From NCBI RefSeq assembly GCF_019455385.1, contig NZ_JACOFR010000029.1, forward strand, positions 26,635 to 90,634: DNA of 64,000 nucleotides, given 5' to 3'. The notes beneath the pieces are model-generated. The model saw nothing but the letters and a program-made list of their open reading frames with translations, searched no databases and had not been told where the DNA came from. The DNA comes from Bradyrhizobium sp. BR 10289. GTDB taxonomy: Bacteria; Pseudomonadota; Alphaproteobacteria; Rhizobiales; Xanthobacteraceae. Positions 17,334 to 25,503 of the stretch are shown here, piece after piece. The translations under genes and the position numbers were made by a program. The first letter of the stretch is position 1; each line of letters begins with the position of its first letter.

Positions 17334-17788
17334 GTGTCGCAGGCCGCCACGGGGTCGGATCGGCCGGGGTGTCGAAGGCGACGCCCAGCCGGCCCCTCGT
17401 CACCATCGCTATATCACCGTCCGCGGGCCAGCTTCCCAACCTGCAGCAGGTTCACCTCATCGCGTCCGGGCTCTTTTAGACCCCTACAGAGCCGAGTTCG
17501 CAGTCGCAGCGGAAGACTTGGGCGACATCATCACCACCACTGGACATCTGTGCCCCTAGGGATGTTCATTGATCCCATGCCACGGCGGCCATTGAGCGCC
17601 CGTGCGCCCTCCTTGTGTCCTGATCGCTGCCGGACCGGCTGAAACGGCAGGTGCTCTCGTCGGCGGAAACGGGCCCTCCGTTCGAATCCGGTGTGCTGGA
17701 CATGGTACGGGCCGGGGGCGTTCGCAGCTGGTGATGCCGCGCGGGTTCGCCTTCCGTCCTCCTCGTTGGACCTCTGCCGGCTTTGTAG
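17334..17788 (+). pseudogene. Decayed MOSC-domain gene (paralogue of the copy at 11340)
   Basis: Short segments in different frames match the intact MOSC gene in order. GTGTCGCAG at 17334 matches the start. GVEGDAQPAPRHHRY matches the GVEGD block. LPNLQQVHLIASGLF, EDLGDIITTTG, PPCVLIAAG and AETGPPFESG follow, ending at the TAG at 17786-17788 after a tail like that of the intact copy. Several frameshifts, an early stop and a deletion near the start make it non-functional. The order and spacing leave little doubt about common origin. Confidence 0.85.
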
Positions 17789-17921
17789 GAGCCGGTGCAC
17801 AACTCGGCTCGCCGATCGCCGAATCGAAGCTCGTCCGGTAGGTCGGACTGGCATGGCCGCAAACAAGGTAACGGCGGTACGCTTGGGGCTGGGGAAGTAA
17901 CCGGCAGTCCGGCACTATCCA

Positions 17922-17948
17922 AGCCGCCGCGCGTACCGGCGGCTTTTT
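17922..17948 (+). terminator. Rho-independent terminator
   Basis: AGCCGCCG (17922-17929) pairs with CGGCGGCT (17937-17944) across a seven-base loop and is followed by a T-run. It would end plus-strand transcription through the MOSC remnant, and may also serve the minus-strand cassette that stops at 17965. Confidence 0.7.
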
Positions 17949-17964
17949 CTTGGCCTGATCCTAC

Positions 17965-18380
17965 TTAGGAAGCGTTGGCCCTAGCCCTTTCGCGCGCCTC
18001 GCGGCGCCGTTCCCGACGTTCGCGGCGGCGCTTGGCCCGGTCGGCCGGCTGCCGCAGCGGAGGAACCAGTGTCGGCGAAGCGACGACCGTCTGCTCAACC
18101 GAAGGCACCGGAATGGGCTCCGGCGCAGCAGGGCGAGCTTCCATGAACTCGAGCACAGCCCGTCCCTTTACAGTGATCTTCCAGCCGCCGCTGATGCGTT
18201 CGACCAGCCCTTGTGACCAGATGTCGAGATCCGGAACCCGTGCCGCGAGCCGCCTGTCCGGTCCGCCCAATCGCGGCCACTGGTCGCCAGAATTGCCATG
18301 TCCCGCTTGAGGTCCTCCATGACGGCAAACCCGTCCGGATATGCCGCCAAAATCTTCAAAACGGTGACCTGGAAGTTCAC
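17965..18380 (-). pseudogene. Winged-helix-like protein, first cassette copy, one-base frame break
   Basis: From a GTG at 18380 the frame reads NFQVTVLKILAAYPDGFAV through SGRDWADRT. After a one-base loss near 18259-18262 the match continues in the other frame as RLAARVPDLDIWSQGLVER, GGWKITVKGRAVLEFMEAR and an arginine-rich tail. The intact paralogue at 35244-35651 has the same order without the break. The fold looks like a restriction-system-type winged helix, probably DNA-binding; that is inference. The gene preceding it in the same cassette (18401-18601) is also duplicated. Confidence 0.78.
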
Positions 18381-18400
18381 GCCCGCGTCCCGGTTTTCAG

Positions 18401-18601
18401 TTAGCGCCACATGGTGGGCGCGTGCGAAAGGGCCTTGCGGCCGACCTGTCTGAGGTCCTCGGGACAGAGCTCGCCGCCATTGGCGGCCTCCAGGATCTTC
18501 GAAGCCACACGCGTCCGCGCGCCGATCTCGCGCTGCGGAAGACCCTCGCACACTTCGTCGAAAACCGCGCGCAAAAGCGCCGTGGTTGCCATGTCGAACA
18601 T
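18401..18601 (-). CDS. Small hypothetical protein, first cassette copy
   Basis: This 66-residue helical protein (MFDMATTALLRAVFDEVCEG to ALSHAPTMWR) is strongly similar to the product of 35668-35868. Both lie 15-20 bases upstream of a winged-helix-like gene in the same orientation. A GGGGG run sits about seven bases before the ATG in both copies, which fixes the start. No domain is recognised. The paired duplication implies that the two products work together. Confidence 0.78.
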   Translation of the reverse strand: MFDMATTALLRAVFDEVCEGLPQREIGARTRVASKILEAANGGELCPEDLRQVGRKALSHAPTMWR

Positions 18602-18745
18602 GAAATGCCCCCAACAAGGGAAAGTAGCATCTTAGCCGAGTTTTCCCGATCTTACGATTGAGGCATGCTAAGTTTGCGGATTTGTGCTCGGGGATTAGGG
18701 AGCGACGCTGACGTGCCGAAATGCGAGCTTCGAGGTAGCGCCGAG

Positions 18746-19312
18746 TTATAAACCTAACGCGATCTCGGCCCACTTCAACATGCGATCGCTGTTGAGGAAT
18801 GCCAGCACCGCTGGCTCCAGTGAGCCGGGTACGCCCCGTCCAACCAAGGCCGTTGCAGCCACCATGTCGCAGCGCTGATTGAAAGCGAACGAAAGCGCTG
18901 CGTTACCATTTCCCTCGACCCGATACGCGCGGCTGCGGCCTTGCATGGGCCCAACGACAATCTCCCGACTGGCACCGATCGGCGTTGTCTTACCAATCAG
19001 CGCCAAGTCGCCCATTTGCTCGAGGTCAGTATCGTCGGCGACGCCGGTGGTGCAATTGCAAAAGCCGAGCTTGGCGCGAACGTAAAGCTGGACCTCACCG
19101 CCGCAATCGTTGGCATTGCAGCGAAACGCCTTGCCTTTCCCCCAAGGATCTACCCCGAAGGGCCACTCGGTTTCCGTCCACACCGGGCGGATCTGCCCGG
19201 TTGCCGCTCTTGCACGTGTCAGGTCGCCGGATCGCAGCATCCAGACCGCAGCGACCGCACAGAACAGTGCCGCGGCTGCGCCGATCGCGGTGAATTTGCT
19301 GGTCAGACGCAT
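18746..19312 (-). CDS. Putative membrane-anchored or exported protein
   Basis: The predicted 188-residue protein starts MRLTSKFTAIGAAAALFCAV, an N-terminal hydrophobic segment suitable as an anchor or signal. The mature part has several cysteines (FRCNANDCGGEVQLYVRAKLG, FCNCTTG) and ends EPAVLAFLNSDRMLKWAEI. I do not recognise the family. The ATG at 19312 lies 22 bases after the stop of the TPR gene, so the two are probably one operon. Paired cysteines suggest disulfides in the periplasm; that is inference. Confidence 0.72.
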   Translation of the reverse strand: MRLTSKFTAIGAAAALFCAVAAVWMLRSGDLTRARAATGQIRPVWTETEWPFGVDPWGKGKAFRCNANDCGGEVQLYVRAKLGFCNCTTGVADDTDLEQMGDLALIGKTTPIGASREIVVGPMQGRSRAYRVEGNGNAALSFAFNQRCDMVAATALVGRGVPGSLEPAVLAFLNSDRMLKWAEIALGL

Positions 19313-19334
19313 AGCACCTGCCGCCGAACTCTCT

Positions 19335-20933
19335 CTAATTCTGAGCCATGAACTTTCGTGCGGCCGCCAGATCTTCCCGCGAGGAGTCGCCATCCCGTGC
19401 CATGTCGACCACCTTCGCATAGTACTGGCGTGCCTTCACGGCATCCCCTGCTTTCTCGGCGGCGTGAGCCGCGCCGATCATCGCGCCGAACCGGTTGGGC
19501 TCCTTGCGCATCGTGCTTTCGAACGCGACCAATGCCTCCGTCGCCATGCCGCGTTCGAGCAGCATGGTCCCATAAAGCTCGCGTGCCGGAGCAAGCGGTC
19601 CAGGCGTGACGATGGATTTCTCGGTCTTGTCTTCGGCATCGGCCGCAAGGCGCATCGCTTCCAACGCGTCCGCCGGTTTCCCCCAGGCGTTGAGCTGCCA
19701 GGCTGTGGCGACCTGCCGCTGGATCTCGACGATTTCGGCCCAATAGGCGTCCTTGTCCTGCTGCAGCTTGTCCCGCAACTCCGCCAGCTTGGCGATGTCC
19801 GCCGTCGCTGCGTCGGCATTGCCGGAGCGCGCGGCGCCGAGGGCGCGGGCGAAGTAGGTGATCGCATCGACATAGGCAAACCGGCTCGGCTCGACCTTCA
19901 GTGCGGCAGCCCTCGGCCAATCACCTCGCTCGACCATGTAGCGCGCTTGGCTCGCCGCTATCGCGTAGGGGCCGGCGCGAACGGCCGGCGCATAGCCCGT
20001 GGTCGCAAGCATGTCCGCGATGACGTCGCGGGCTCGGCTGTCCTGTGCAAGCTGGAGCAGGGCGTAGACCATGTAGTCGTCGGCGTGGAGCTGCTCGCTA
20101 GGGTCCTTGCCCTCCTTGGCAGCCTTGGCGGAACGGCTATTGGCATCGATGGATTCGTTCCAGTAGCCGACGCGCGTGAAGATGTGTGACGGCATGTGCA
20201 AGGCGTGCGGCGCCGCCGGCGCGATCTCGGAATAGCGCTTGGCAGCGTCGAGGCCTTGCTCCGCTATCGCCGGATAGTCATAGAGGTGGATCAGGTAATG
20301 CGCGACGCCGGGGTGCCGCGGCTGCCGCTTGAAGATCGGCTCCAGGATGGCCGCGCCCTTGAGCTGGTTAGCATACGTCTTATCGTTTGGTGAGGCCGGG
20401 ACATTCAGGGTGATGGCGTAGGCGATCTGCGCCTCGTCATCATTGGGATAGCGCTCCGCGACGGCCTCGGTTGCCTTGAGATAGGCCTGTGCCCGCTGGC
20501 CAAACGTCGTCTTCTCGTCCCCCGAGTAGAAGGCCAGCAGTGCGTCGACATAGTCTCGTTCGCGGTCGCTCTTGGCGCCGAGTGCCTTGGCTTTTTGCAG
20601 CGCGGCGAGGCCCTCGGCGAGATTTTCCTTCGGTGCGGGAAAATGAGGATTGTAGAGCAGGCTCAGTGCAATGCCCCAAAAGGCGATCGCGCATTCCGGA
20701 TCGGCTTGCAACGTCTCCTTGAAAATCTCCTTCGCAGGCCGGTACCAGAACGAGTGCTGGTAGCGCATGCCGCGATCAAAGCGGCGTTGCGCGACCTCGT
20801 TGCAAGTGGTCTGGAAGTGCACCTTGCCAAACTGCTCGTCGGTCGCATCCTGTGCGCGGGCGCAGGCCGTGGCGCAGATCGAAGCAAGAGTGGCGAGGAG
20901 AAGAGAGACGCTTCTTAAAGCGAGCGCGCGCAT
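19335..20933 (-). CDS. Exported tetratricopeptide-repeat protein
   Basis: The 532-residue protein has a signal peptide (SVSLLLATLASICATACARA) followed by a long helical solenoid. TPR-like units are visible around ERDYVDALLAFY, RHPGVAHYLIHLYD and NRFGAMIGAAHAAEKAGDAVKAR. It probably acts as a periplasmic scaffold. HYLIHLYDYP and HALHMPSHIF are characteristic of a conserved family of exported TPR proteins without a known biochemical role. The next gene (19312) follows closely. No stress promoter was seen upstream. Confidence 0.82.
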   Translation of the reverse strand: MRALALRSVSLLLATLASICATACARAQDATDEQFGKVHFQTTCNEVAQRRFDRGMRYQHSFWYRPAKEIFKETLQADPECAIAFWGIALSLLYNPHFPAPKENLAEGLAALQKAKALGAKSDRERDYVDALLAFYSGDEKTTFGQRAQAYLKATEAVAERYPNDDEAQIAYAITLNVPASPNDKTYANQLKGAAILEPIFKRQPRHPGVAHYLIHLYDYPAIAEQGLDAAKRYSEIAPAAPHALHMPSHIFTRVGYWNESIDANSRSAKAAKEGKDPSEQLHADDYMVYALLQLAQDSRARDVIADMLATTGYAPAVRAGPYAIAASQARYMVERGDWPRAAALKVEPSRFAYVDAITYFARALGAARSGNADAATADIAKLAELRDKLQQDKDAYWAEIVEIQRQVATAWQLNAWGKPADALEAMRLAADAEDKTEKSIVTPGPLAPARELYGTMLLERGMATEALVAFESTMRKEPNRFGAMIGAAHAAEKAGDAVKARQYYAKVVDMARDGDSSREDLAAARKFMAQN

Positions 20934-21382
20934 GGGCCCCTCCGTTTTCGGTTAGAAGCAAATGGATTCAGAAGGCGCCAAAGAAAGGCCTTAGCGCCGA
21001 AATTTATCGTGCTGAAAATTCGCTTTGGAAAGGATTTGCCCATTTGCGGCAGGTGTCAATAGGAGGGAATGATGTGGTTAGGGAAGAACGCCTGTCAGAA
21101 TTCATCCTTCTGCAAGCGGAATATCCGGAGGGGAAGCGGTCGCATGCAATGCCGCTAAAATGCAAAACCGATGGCGCGATGTAAGAAGGTTGTAGTGAGG
21201 GCTTTTGTCCTCAGGCGAAGGAGGAAAGTCGAGCTCAGCATGGCAGCAATTGAGGCGACACCGGACGTGCGGAGAACGCGGTCAGATCGACGCGAATGAC
21301 CCGGAGCGGACGTCGACCGTGGGCGAGCCTCATATGCAGCCCATCGAACGACTCTCCACGTTGCCGCAGTCACTCGGGCAGT
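20934..21382. other. Intergenic stretch, nothing recognised
   Basis: About 450 bases lie between the start of the TPR gene and the end of the ECF41 sigma gene. The first part is AT-richer and presumably holds the TPR promoter. I found no convincing open frame with a ribosome site, hairpin terminator or RNA gene. Confidence 0.45.
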
Positions 21383-22294
21383 TCATGAAGCTGGCGGTAT
21401 CGGCGAGATGCGAGCTGGAAATTCCATTTCTGTCGCTAAGTGCGACAGCTTGTCCGGGTTTTTGACGATGTAGATCGCGGTGATCCCGTCCTCGCGGATG
21501 TCGAGCGCAGTCGTCTGCAGAACGCCGCGTCCATCGAGGCTAACGTAGCCTGGCAGGCCGTCGATGGTGACGACACGAAGCAGCTTCGGCGGTACGACGT
21601 ATTTGCGTCGCTGCCTAGCAAATAGGCGCAGGGCCCGCTCGACCCCCCGAATGACATTGCGGAAAGCAAGGACTTTGCCGCCGCCATCGGTATGGATCTC
21701 GACATTCCTTGCCAGCAGCCCCGAAAGCGCCGCCACGTCCCCGTCGCGTGCTGCGGCGAAGAAAGCACGGGTGATCCGATCCGCATCCGCGGGTTCGACA
21801 TCAAAGCGGGGACGTGCGGTCTGCACGTGCTTGCGGGCGCGCGCCGCGAGCTGACGAACAGCTGCCGGCTGGCGGCCGAGCGTGATGGCCACTTCGGTCA
21901 GCGGCACGTCACAAACGTCGTGGAGAAGGAAAGCGGCCCGCTCAAGAGGCGACAGGCGCTCAAGGGCCAGCATCAACGTGACCGTGACGTCGTCGGCGAC
22001 CGTCTCGTTCGGCTCCACGGAACCGACGAGAGGATCTGGCAGCCAGGGTCCGACGTAGGTTTCCCGGCGCGCCCGCGCGGAGCGGCGTCGGTCGAGGCAC
22101 AGGCGTGTGACAATGCGGGTCAGATAGCCGGGAGGCGAATCGACGCCACCCTCCACCCCGACCCACCGTAGCCATGCGTCCTGAACGACGTCCTCCGCCT
22201 CGGTGAGCGAGCCCATCATCCGATAGGCCAAGCGTGTCAGGCGCCTGCGCTCCGCTTCGAACTCAGTGGTCCGCTGATCGTCCATCGCCTCCAT
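21383..22294 (-). CDS. ECF41-group RNA polymerase sigma factor with SnoaL-like C-terminal domain
   Basis: The predicted 303-residue protein has sigma-2 (FEAERRRLTRLAYRMMGS, EDVVQDAWLRW) and sigma-4 (LSPLERAAFLLHDVCDVPL, QPAAVRQLAARARKHV). The linker contains WLPDPLV. A fused SnoaL/NTF2-like domain follows with DGGGKV and a C-terminal NPDKL. These three signatures define group ECF41, in which the fused domain replaces an anti-sigma factor. ECF41 genes usually sit beside a carboxymuconolactone decarboxylase or oxidoreductase, as here. Its own upstream region has an exact ECF41 promoter, so it is probably autoregulated. The start is taken as 22294; 22285 is possible. Confidence 0.92.
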   Translation of the reverse strand: MEAMDDQRTTEFEAERRRLTRLAYRMMGSLTEAEDVVQDAWLRWVGVEGGVDSPPGYLTRIVTRLCLDRRRSARARRETYVGPWLPDPLVGSVEPNETVADDVTVTLMLALERLSPLERAAFLLHDVCDVPLTEVAITLGRQPAAVRQLAARARKHVQTARPRFDVEPADADRITRAFFAAARDGDVAALSGLLARNVEIHTDGGGKVLAFRNVIRGVERALRLFARQRRKYVVPPKLLRVVTIDGLPGYVSLDGRGVLQTTALDIREDGITAIYIVKNPDKLSHLATEMEFPARISPIPPAS

Positions 22295-22361
22295 CCGCCC
22301 AGTTTCCTCGCAGATCATATCCGCTGTCACCGTCGCTCGCGCATCCCGAACCCGAGAATAA

Positions 22362-22388
22362 GACGATCGGACCTGCGTGGATGTGACA
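22362..22388 (-). promoter_or_regulatory. ECF41-type promoter of the sigma-factor gene
   Basis: On the minus strand TGTCACA (22388-22382), exactly 16 bases and CGTC (22365-22362) match the published ECF41 promoter consensus. It precedes the sigma-factor start by about 68 bases and implies autoregulation. Confidence 0.82.
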
Positions 22389-22420
22389 TCGGCCGCTTTG
22401 AATGGAACCGCCGAGTGTCA

Positions 22421-22447
22421 TGTCACACCCTGACCGCTTGGCCCGTC
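22421..22447 (+). promoter_or_regulatory. ECF41-type promoter of the decarboxylase-family gene
   Basis: TGTCACA (22421-22427), exactly 16 bases and CGTC (22444-22447) match the ECF41 consensus on the plus strand. It precedes the ATG at 22496 by about 48 bases. It is a near mirror image of the minus-strand promoter 33 bases away. Confidence 0.84.
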
Positions 22448-22495
22448 ATCGCTCCGAGCGTCGAATCTCCGGCGTTCCGAACAACGAGGCACGTC

Positions 22496-22951
22496 ATGAG
22501 CGAGAACAAGCGGCTGGTCTGGAACGAAGTGGCACCCCACGGTGCAAAGGCGCTCTTCAGCATCCACCACTACATCACCACGGGTACCGACCTGCCCCAC
22601 GAACTGATCCACCTCGTCTTCCTGCGGGTTTCGCAGATCAACGGCTGCGCGCACTGCATTGACCTGCACACCCGGGACCTCTTGGCCACGATGTCATTTG
22701 AAAAAGTCGCCCTCGTTCCAGTCTGGGCCGAGGTGCCCCACCTGTTTCCCGACAAGTACCGGGCTGCCCTCGCGTGGGCGGAGGAAGTTACGCTCGTCAG
22801 CGAGACGCACGCCTCCGACGAGGCCTATGCGGCCGCAAGCGCGGCTTTCGCCCCAAAGGATCTCGTGGACCTCACGATTACGATTGCGGCCATGAACGCG
22901 TTCAACCGGTTGGGGGCGCCCTTTCGGCTCCCGGTCAAGGCCAAGGCCTGA
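22496..22951 (+). CDS. Carboxymuconolactone decarboxylase/AhpD-family protein
   Basis: This 151-residue all-helical protein carries the AhpD-like redox motif QINGCAHCIDLHTRD, with the CxxC pair and the nearby histidine expected of alkylhydroperoxidase-type members. It probably reduces peroxides or acts on lactones. Genes of this family are the commonest partners and targets of ECF41 sigma factors. The ATG follows GAGG by about eight bases. An exact ECF41 promoter lies upstream, and the sigma gene is divergent. This is the most likely target of that sigma factor. Confidence 0.9.
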   Translation: MSENKRLVWNEVAPHGAKALFSIHHYITTGTDLPHELIHLVFLRVSQINGCAHCIDLHTRDLLATMSFEKVALVPVWAEVPHLFPDKYRAALAWAEEVTLVSETHASDEAYAAASAAFAPKDLVDLTITIAAMNAFNRLGAPFRLPVKAKA

Positions 22952-23233
22952 TCCGCTTCTTCGCATCGATTCGGAATGGCCCAAGGGCCGTTCCGAAGCG
23001 GAGCCGCGGGTGCCGGCCTATGAACCGGAGCGGAAGTTGCGCCCGGAGAGCTGTAGCTCGCCGCGCGCCTCAGGTCTCTCGCTCAGAGCTTTACCGAGAT
23101 GAAGGCTTCTTCCGGAATCGCAAGCCTAGGCATTGCGCCGACTACAATGCCAGCTATTGGCCCGTGGGTGACCTCAGCCCACCGCGCGGCAATGACCCGA
23201 CCGAGGGCATGCTGGCTGCTGAGGGCAGCCTTT

Positions 23234-24739
23234 GACCGATTTCGTTGAAAAAGGTCGGCAGTATTCCGTTGTAATCGTTGAACCAGGATGAGATCGAGTT
23301 GGTCCTATCCTGGCCTTGCGGCCGGCATCGCGATCAGCTTGGCCATCTTCCGAAGGTTCTGCGCGGTGGCTGCGAGAGTGAACTCGTCGCGTGCGCCGTT
23401 CGGGCCTCGTAATCGTAAACGGTCGAGCTTGAGAATGCGCTTCAGGTGCGCGAACAGCATCTCGATCTTCTTTCGCAACCGGCGTGAGGTACGGCCCTCC
23501 CATGATCGTGCTATCTGGCGCGCCATGTCGCGAGCGCCCTCGTAGATCGAGCGAGACACTTTGCGGACCAAGTCCTTGGGGCAGCAGCGAGCCTTCAAGG
23601 CGCAGTCTGTGCAATCGTGCTTGCTCGCTCGGTAGAGCATCGTCGCGCCGTCGTTCACCAGTGTTCCGGTTGTTGTCAGCATCTTGCCGTCGGGGCAGGT
23701 ATAGACGTCGCTGGTGTGATCATAGGTGAAGTCCTCGCGCGAGAAGGTACCGTCTGTGCGGGCCGACTTGTCGAACACTGTCACGTGGGGTTCAATCCCG
23801 TGCTCGTAGACCAACCAGGCGAGCATCTCGGCCGAGCCATAGCCGCTGTCGCCGAGGAGCCGGCTCGGATAAAGATCGAACCGTTCGAGCGACCGCTCAA
23901 TCATGCGCTTGGCAGCCAACACCTCCGCCTGCCGAATTGCCGTCGTCGCCTCGACGTCGACGATGATCGCGTTCTCGACGTCGACCAGGTAGTTTGTCGA
24001 GTAGGCGAAGAAAGCTTGGCCGCCATGTGCGCCCGTCCAGCGGGCCGCCGGATCGGCGGGCGACACGAACTTCGGAGTGACCTCAGTCGCTGCTCCGAAA
24101 GCGGCATCGTCAAGGACGGCAAGGTACTCGTTTATCGCTCGGCCCGCTGCCTCCGCTGGAAGTCCCTTGTCTCCTTCAATCCCCTTTTGCCGATTGGCGT
24201 CGGCCTTGATCAGGCTCGCATCGACGGCAAATCCTTCACCGCCGACCAACCGTTCCTCGATACAACGGTGCAAGACGCTCTCGAACACGCGGCGGAAGAG
24301 ATCGCTTTCTCGGAAGCGACCATGTCTGTTCTTGGAGAACGTCGAGTGATCCGGCACCGCACCGTCCAAGCCGAGCCGGCAGAACCAGCGGTAAGCCAAA
24401 TTGAGGTGAACCTCATCGCACAGACGTCGCTCCGATCGGATACCGAAGCAATAGCCGATCAAGAGCATCCGTATCATCAGTTCGGGATCAATCGAAGGCC
24501 GGCCGATCGCACTGTAGAAGGGCGCCAGGTCCTGCCTAATCTGTTCAAGATCGACAAATCTATCGATCGAGCGAAGCAAATGGTCGGAAGGCACGTGCCT
24601 CTCGAGCGAGAACTCGTAGAACAAAGCAGCCTGTTCGACTTGCCGATGCCCCATCATGATCTTCAGTCCTGCCGATTAGACAGACTGAATCACCGCTACC
24701 TCTGAGTCGCAACTGCAGCCTTTTTCAACAGAATCGACC
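23234..24739 (-). mobile_element. IS1182-like insertion sequence
   Basis: A single transposase gene is bounded by imperfect inverted repeats of about 28 bases at 23234-23262 and 24712-24739. Both contain the core GTTGAAAAAGG and end in a variant of GACC or GGTC. The element is about 1.5 kb. No clear target-site duplication is visible, and no interrupted gene can be recognised in the flanks. The transposase appears complete, so the element may be active. Confidence 0.82.
23305..24657 (-). CDS. IS1182-family transposase
   Basis: The 450-residue protein has the typical N-terminus (VPSDHLLRSIDRFVDLEQIR, GRPSIDPELMIRMLLIGY). The DDE catalytic residues lie in GFAVDASLIKADANRQ, LLGDSGYGSAEML and KKIEMLFAHLKRIL. 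A cysteine cluster (DCTDCALKARCCP) between the second and third catalytic regions is characteristic of the family. It lies wholly inside the inverted repeats, with no frameshift. It catalyses cut-and-paste or copy-type transposition of the element. Confidence 0.93.
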   Translation of the reverse strand: MMGHRQVEQAALFYEFSLERHVPSDHLLRSIDRFVDLEQIRQDLAPFYSAIGRPSIDPELMIRMLLIGYCFGIRSERRLCDEVHLNLAYRWFCRLGLDGAVPDHSTFSKNRHGRFRESDLFRRVFESVLHRCIEERLVGGEGFAVDASLIKADANRQKGIEGDKGLPAEAAGRAINEYLAVLDDAAFGAATEVTPKFVSPADPAARWTGAHGGQAFFAYSTNYLVDVENAIIVDVEATTAIRQAEVLAAKRMIERSLERFDLYPSRLLGDSGYGSAEMLAWLVYEHGIEPHVTVFDKSARTDGTFSREDFTYDHTSDVYTCPDGKMLTTTGTLVNDGATMLYRASKHDCTDCALKARCCPKDLVRKVSRSIYEGARDMARQIARSWEGRTSRRLRKKIEMLFAHLKRILKLDRLRLRGPNGARDEFTLAATAQNLRKMAKLIAMPAARPG

Positions 24740-24869
24740 CTGAGCAGACTTTTGGACCGTTCTCATTCCGTATAGAAGTCGCCGTTTGTTCCCATTTGAG
24801 TATCCTTGGTTATTTTTAGGAACGTCAAAGGAGGTTTAGCGTCTGGCTCTATTCGAGAGGACCGCCGCC

Positions 24870-25016
24870 ATGCCAGAGCATCACATCGAAACCCCGCTCT
24901 TTTGCCCTAAGTGCCGGAAGAGGACGCGGCTTCTCGAACGGCTTTGGAGCACAAAGACGGGAAAATACGTGTACGTGTACAAATGCCAATGCGGGGAGCT
25001 AATCTGGGAGGATTGA
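24870..25016 (+). CDS. Small zinc-ribbon protein
   Basis: This 48-residue protein has a CPKC knuckle near residue 12 and a second pair in KCQCGE near residue 39, a compact zinc ribbon. The ATG follows GAGAGGA. Its TGA overlaps the next ATG (TGATGA), implying coupled translation of the two small genes. It is too short for common ORF cut-offs. It sits just right of the insertion sequence. A near-match to an EcfG promoter (GGAAC-N16-CGTC, 24819-24843) lies upstream. Function unknown; nucleic-acid binding is plausible. Confidence 0.6.
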   Translation: MPEHHIETPLFCPKCRKRTRLLERLWSTKTGKYVYVYKCQCGELIWED

Positions 25017-25153
25017 TGACCGACAAGAAACCACCCAAGAAGCCCCGCGCAAGTCAAAAGCCGTCTCCCATCGACGAACTGCGCCAGATGGTCGAAGAGG
25101 ACATCGAGGAGCAGCGGAAGTTCGTCCAAGAACTAAAGCGCAAGCTGAACTAA
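25016..25153 (+). CDS. Small charged coiled protein coupled to the zinc-ribbon gene
   Basis: This 45-residue protein reads MTDKKPPKKPRASQKPSPI followed by a charged amphipathic helix (DELRQMVEEDIEEQRKFVQE). Its start overlaps the stop of the zinc-ribbon gene. The basic N-terminus and acidic helix suggest a small interaction module. I do not recognise a family. Upstream residues in the same frame, from 24911, are a shadow of the zinc-ribbon gene. Confidence 0.55.
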   Translation: MTDKKPPKKPRASQKPSPIDELRQMVEEDIEEQRKFVQELKRKLN

Positions 25154-25503
25154 GGCTGCTTCAGTTGGCGGCCTCAATCATTCAGCCGACGTTGACTTTC
25201 GCTTGTGGCCCGATGGCGAAGTGCGTTTTAGTTCAGGTATTGTTAGCGCATCGGGGGCATACCGGAAGTGACGCGGCGCTGCTCAAACCGGCGCTTCTGA
25301 CCCGTTGCTGACTTCCGCCCACAGAGCTGCGATTTCCGCTTCCAAAGAATGACCGCATCAGGGACATCCGGCTGCCATGGACGGCCCTTGACCCTTTCAG
25401 ACATCAGACAAAGTGGGCTCTATGGACGCGACTGGAGTACATAGAACTTCGAGCTAAATCGCGAACCGCTGTGATCAATGCTGCGTTGAGCGAAGTGCTC
25501 CGA
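25154..25503. other. Intergenic stretch, nothing recognised
   Basis: About 350 bases separate the small coupled genes from the end of the sensor kinase. I see no open frame with a ribosome site, no RNA gene and no convincing terminator. Confidence 0.45.

Noticed and set aside
20934..21382. A 19-residue frame after a GGAGG near 21240
   Set aside because: The spacing to the ATG is too long and the frame is too short to support.
23017..23233. Possible gene fragment left of the insertion sequence
   Set aside because: Short frames here show no domain or ribosome site, and no interrupted gene could be reconstructed across the element.
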